Origin: Pempheris klunzingeri
Lineage: Eukaryota; Chordata; Actinopteri; Acropomatiformes; Pempheridae
NCBI RefSeq assembly: GCF_042242105.1
Contig: NC_092033.1
Coordinates: 5,086,908-5,150,907 of the forward strand
Length of the DNA stretch: 64,000 bases
Direction of reading: 5' to 3'
Shown: piece after piece, positions 60,973-64,000 of the stretch
Numbering within the stretch: position 1 is the first letter of the stretch
Layout of the letters: every line of letters starts with the position of its first letter
Position numbers and translations under genes: made by a program
The notes under the pieces: model-generated
What the model was told of the DNA's origin: nothing
The model's database searches: none
What the model saw: the letters and a program-made list of their open reading frames with translations, nothing else

Positions 60973-62452
60973 GTGCGTAGACTTTAATCTTTCCTATTTG
61001 TGAGTTGATTATTTTACAGGTTTGCGTAAAATGCGTAAAAATGACAACGACGCGGCCTTCCTTGTCATTTTTAAGCGTCCTTGTTTTTAAAAAAGCGCAA
61101 GCATGTAGCGATATATTTCCCCCAGACTGGGTCAGTGGATATTGACACTGTTATGACTGAACCGATCCACAGTCCTTGGGGTGGTGGTGGGGGGGGAAGT
61201 GTCCAGGGTGCAGAAAACAAGCGCTTTCGGAATAACACCTCCACAGCTTCACACAATCGTCTGTAAATTTAAGAACAAGTCCCCCCTCATCCTCCAGTCT
61301 TTACGCGAAGATCAAATGGTCGCCAGACTGTAAATTCTCCCTCGCAATACAAGAAAAGAGGTCGCCTTTTCGTGCCCTAGTTTCCCCTCGCAGAGAGCCA
61401 TAATCTTTCCCTTTGTTGTCAGCGACGCAGACAAAGATAGGCAGCCGGTAGATCACGTCAATCCAGCGGAAAACATCAGCGCTCTCCAAGTGAGCAATTT
61501 ATAGGATTTCGGCAAAATGTGCAATTAATTACAAAAGCGGCGTCTCCAGAGCTGCTCGCCCTGAGATAATCAGTGTATGTTAGACATGAGAACATATGGT
61601 GGAGCTGTGCGGTTTCCCCTGATGTGTCACTGTGGTTTCCCTCAGAGAAGTTTTTGATGAAATTAATTCATTGAAATCCGAGAGGAGCTAACTCAGCAGT
61701 AGCTGAATGTATTTTTAATGGTTAAAAGGCCTGCGTGGGCTTCCTGTCTGCTCCTCAGGTGTACAGTGAGCTTCTTTTTTAAAAGGCTAAAATATGTCCA
61801 ACTCAACTTAAATTCCTTGGCATTAAAGTGGAGATGTATGCGGTCATAACTTGTTCTTTGTTGTGTGTGTGAGTGTGTTTGGACAGTCAGAACAGGAGGG
61901 GCACATTCATCAGGTTGGAGGCGCAGGTTTCGGCATCAGAGAACAGATCAAATAAGAAGCTTTTAGGTTCATATGGAGTTCATTTTATATCCTAAATCTT
62001 TCCCTCTTATGGCCTTGCATTATTCATTGATAAAATTGCACTTTTTCATCAGTTTGCACCGTCGTTGTTGTTTGTGCAACTAAAGCACAAATGCATCAGT
62101 GCAGTGAAATCATAGGCACATTACTGCTTTGCAATAGAATCAGGTATATATTTTTTTACATGACGTAAAAATGCGGGATTTGAATAGGGAGTGACCCTCT
62201 TTACAGCACATTTCAACATGTCACCGTGTTGTATGAGAGATTCAGACATGGTCTCTTTTCAGTTTAGTCATCTCAGATCATGCCAGAGATATCCTTCATA
62301 CCGAAGATAACTTTTACCCACAGCACTGCAGCACACATCGACACCTTAAGGTGGCATATGCTCGCCACACGTTATCAGTTTATCTTAAGGGTTTGTTTGT
62401 CCTTTCAGATCATCTCTGGCATCGTGCATATCTGCCCATGTATTTAGCTTTA

Positions 62453-62474
62453 TGTGTGTGTGTGTGTGTGTGTG
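62453..62474. repeat. GT microsatellite
   Basis: Eleven tandem TG units. Confidence 0.9.
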
Positions 62475-63977
62475 CGCCCGCTCTTAAAGCTTCGTCTGCA
62501 GGCCAGCCGACCGGCCGTGGAAGGTTCTGCTCTTAGTGGAGTGTCAGTTGAAATTGCAACGTAGCAGCGTTTCCCACGAAAAGATCTGTGTTGGCTGACA
62601 GAGACATGGTGTTGTGCTCGTCCACAGCCTCTCCCCCTCCATGTCTCCTTTTCCTCGCTCTTTCACTGGAAAGAGGAGCAAAGCTGTCCGAAGCCAAAAT
62701 ATGAACAGGATCAGACTGACCTTTTGGCCGCAGCCCTCAGTCCCAAACGCTCTCTCTCTCGTGAGATGTATTAATACCCCGATATTGCATGTTTATAAAG
62801 CGCAGTCGCTGCTATAAACAGGAAAATGCCATTGTGCCTTCGAGAAAAAGCAGCAGAAACACAGGTGGCCCTCAGACAATGGACAGGGGCTCATTTCTCC
62901 GCTGTGAGTCAGTGGGACAGGAGAAAGCACATGGCTGCAGAGTGAAAATTGGCGTGATTATCATCTGGTTTACCCTGCCACCCCGTAGCTCAGAGCCCTG
63001 TTGTGGGCCATACTGGCAGTGGCCAATATGGAGAGGAGAAGAGGCTTGGATTCACCCAAATTTTCTCTCATTTGCTTTCAGAACAGCTTCATCCTCCCTC
63101 CCACTCTCCCTCCCTCTCTCTCTCTCTCTCATATCTCACGCAATTGATTGAAACCCTAAACGGCAAGATCAGGCCGTGCGCAATCCAGCCTTTCTATGAA
63201 TAGTTGATTGGATGTGATGGTGATGTGGTGTGTTGTTTCTTTAAGGCCATTTCAGGTCAGAGGGCGGGAGGCGGTGGGGTTGGTGCAGCGGGCGGGCGGG
63301 GGGGGATTTTTCGGTGTGCACGGCTGATACTGCAGTGTGGCGTGTTGTGCTGTCCCATCCTGTCCTGAGCTGTGTTGTAGAGACACACAGAGACTCCTGT
63401 CACTCCCTAATCAGGTCATCTGGCATTTTGAGAATGCGCACACGTATTGCTTCACTTCCTGCCTGTGATGGGATTGAAAAGGTGTTTTCTTAGCATGATT
63501 TATTTTATTGTGTGTGTCTGAGCCACCTTGTCATGTTCCAATCTGCACAGATGGATGGTGTTTTAACAGTAGGAGCTGTGGGCGTCTGTCACCGATTATT
63601 TCAGTTTTTTTGGTATTATTAATGTGGCGAGCCATGAGCTGACAGTATAGTGTGTAGCTAGTGTGTATTTCAAAGTGCAACAAGCGTTTGTGTGCGTGCA
63701 TGTTTGTTGCTCTGGTATTCCTTTGCTGTCCCCACCAAACACTTCATGTTTTAAATCTCTGCGCATCTCAGTGCAGGGCATTTAAGTGCTTGACCTAATT
63801 TCTCTGGCAGCGAAGAATCCACTAGTGAAGGCCTTCCTCTGTGTGTATTTGAGAGTGTGTGCATGTGCGCACGCGCGTGTTGCTCTGGGTGTTTCCTCCT
63901 TGCCTTTCTAACAGGAAGCTGATGTGGAGTTCAACTGAGGACAAGGAAAAGGCCTTTTCTTTCCACTGTGAATCATT

Positions 63978-64000
63978 TGAGAGAGAGAGAGAGAGAGAGA
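63978..64000. repeat. GA microsatellite at the window edge
   Basis: At least eleven GA units, cut by the window end. Confidence 0.9.

Larger units (their letters stand above)
60973..64000. other. Downstream stretch with no supported gene
   Basis: No coding exon was recognised; probably the first part of a long intron of the gene suggested at 60.3-61.0 kb. Microsatellites lie at 62453-62474 and 63978-64000, a CT-rich patch near 63100-63130, and a G-rich GGGCGGGCGG run near 63290-63300. Confidence 0.4.

Overview
The window is vertebrate nuclear DNA, most likely from a teleost fish. Genes are split into many short exons with GT-AG junctions, introns are AT-rich, and the repeats are of fish type: a Tc1-like remnant, an RTE-like LINE, tRNA-derived SINEs, MITE-like elements and many microsatellites. 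Joining exons by splice sites and reading phase gave five complete protein-coding genes. No prokaryotic, viral or CRISPR content was seen. All names rest on remembered family sequences; no search was run.

Layout: (1) 0.3-1.0 kb, internally deleted Tc1-like transposon. (2) akr1d1 (steroid 5-beta-reductase), minus strand, 9 exons, 1148-3388. (3) trim24 (RING / B-box / coiled-coil / PHD / bromodomain co-regulator), plus strand, 19 exons, 4202-15289, head-to-head with akr1d1 across about 0.8 kb. One trim24 intron holds an RTE-like LINE fragment. (4) fbln1 (fibulin-1), plus strand, 17085-26518, with mutually exclusive C and D 3' ends. (5) atxn10 (ataxin-10), plus strand, 11 exons, 29256-36217. (6) wnt7b, minus strand, 4 exons, 40093-46901, tail-to-tail with atxn10. 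(7) 46.9-64 kb, no gene could be assigned. It holds polypurine tracts, microsatellites and, near 60.2-61.0 kb, a GC-rich stretch with splice signals that looks like the 5' end of a further plus-strand gene.

The genes do not form one pathway. They are two conserved blocks placed side by side: AKR1D1-TRIM24 (together on human 7q33-q34) and FBLN1-ATXN10-WNT7B (together on human 22q13.31). They cover bile-acid/steroid metabolism, chromatin reading, extracellular matrix, a cytoplasmic armadillo-type protein and a secreted morphogen.

The main oddities are in trim24. The bromodomain has Tyr where the acetyl-lysine-binding Asn is expected, the C-terminus is a long Glu-rich tail, there is a collagen-like GPP run, and no LxxLL box was found. 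Also notable are a MITE-like repeat carrying a hairpin and AATAAA just after the fbln1-C stop, and a GGAT repeat starting at the exon-9 splice donor of atxn10. I found no convincing previously undescribed biological system.
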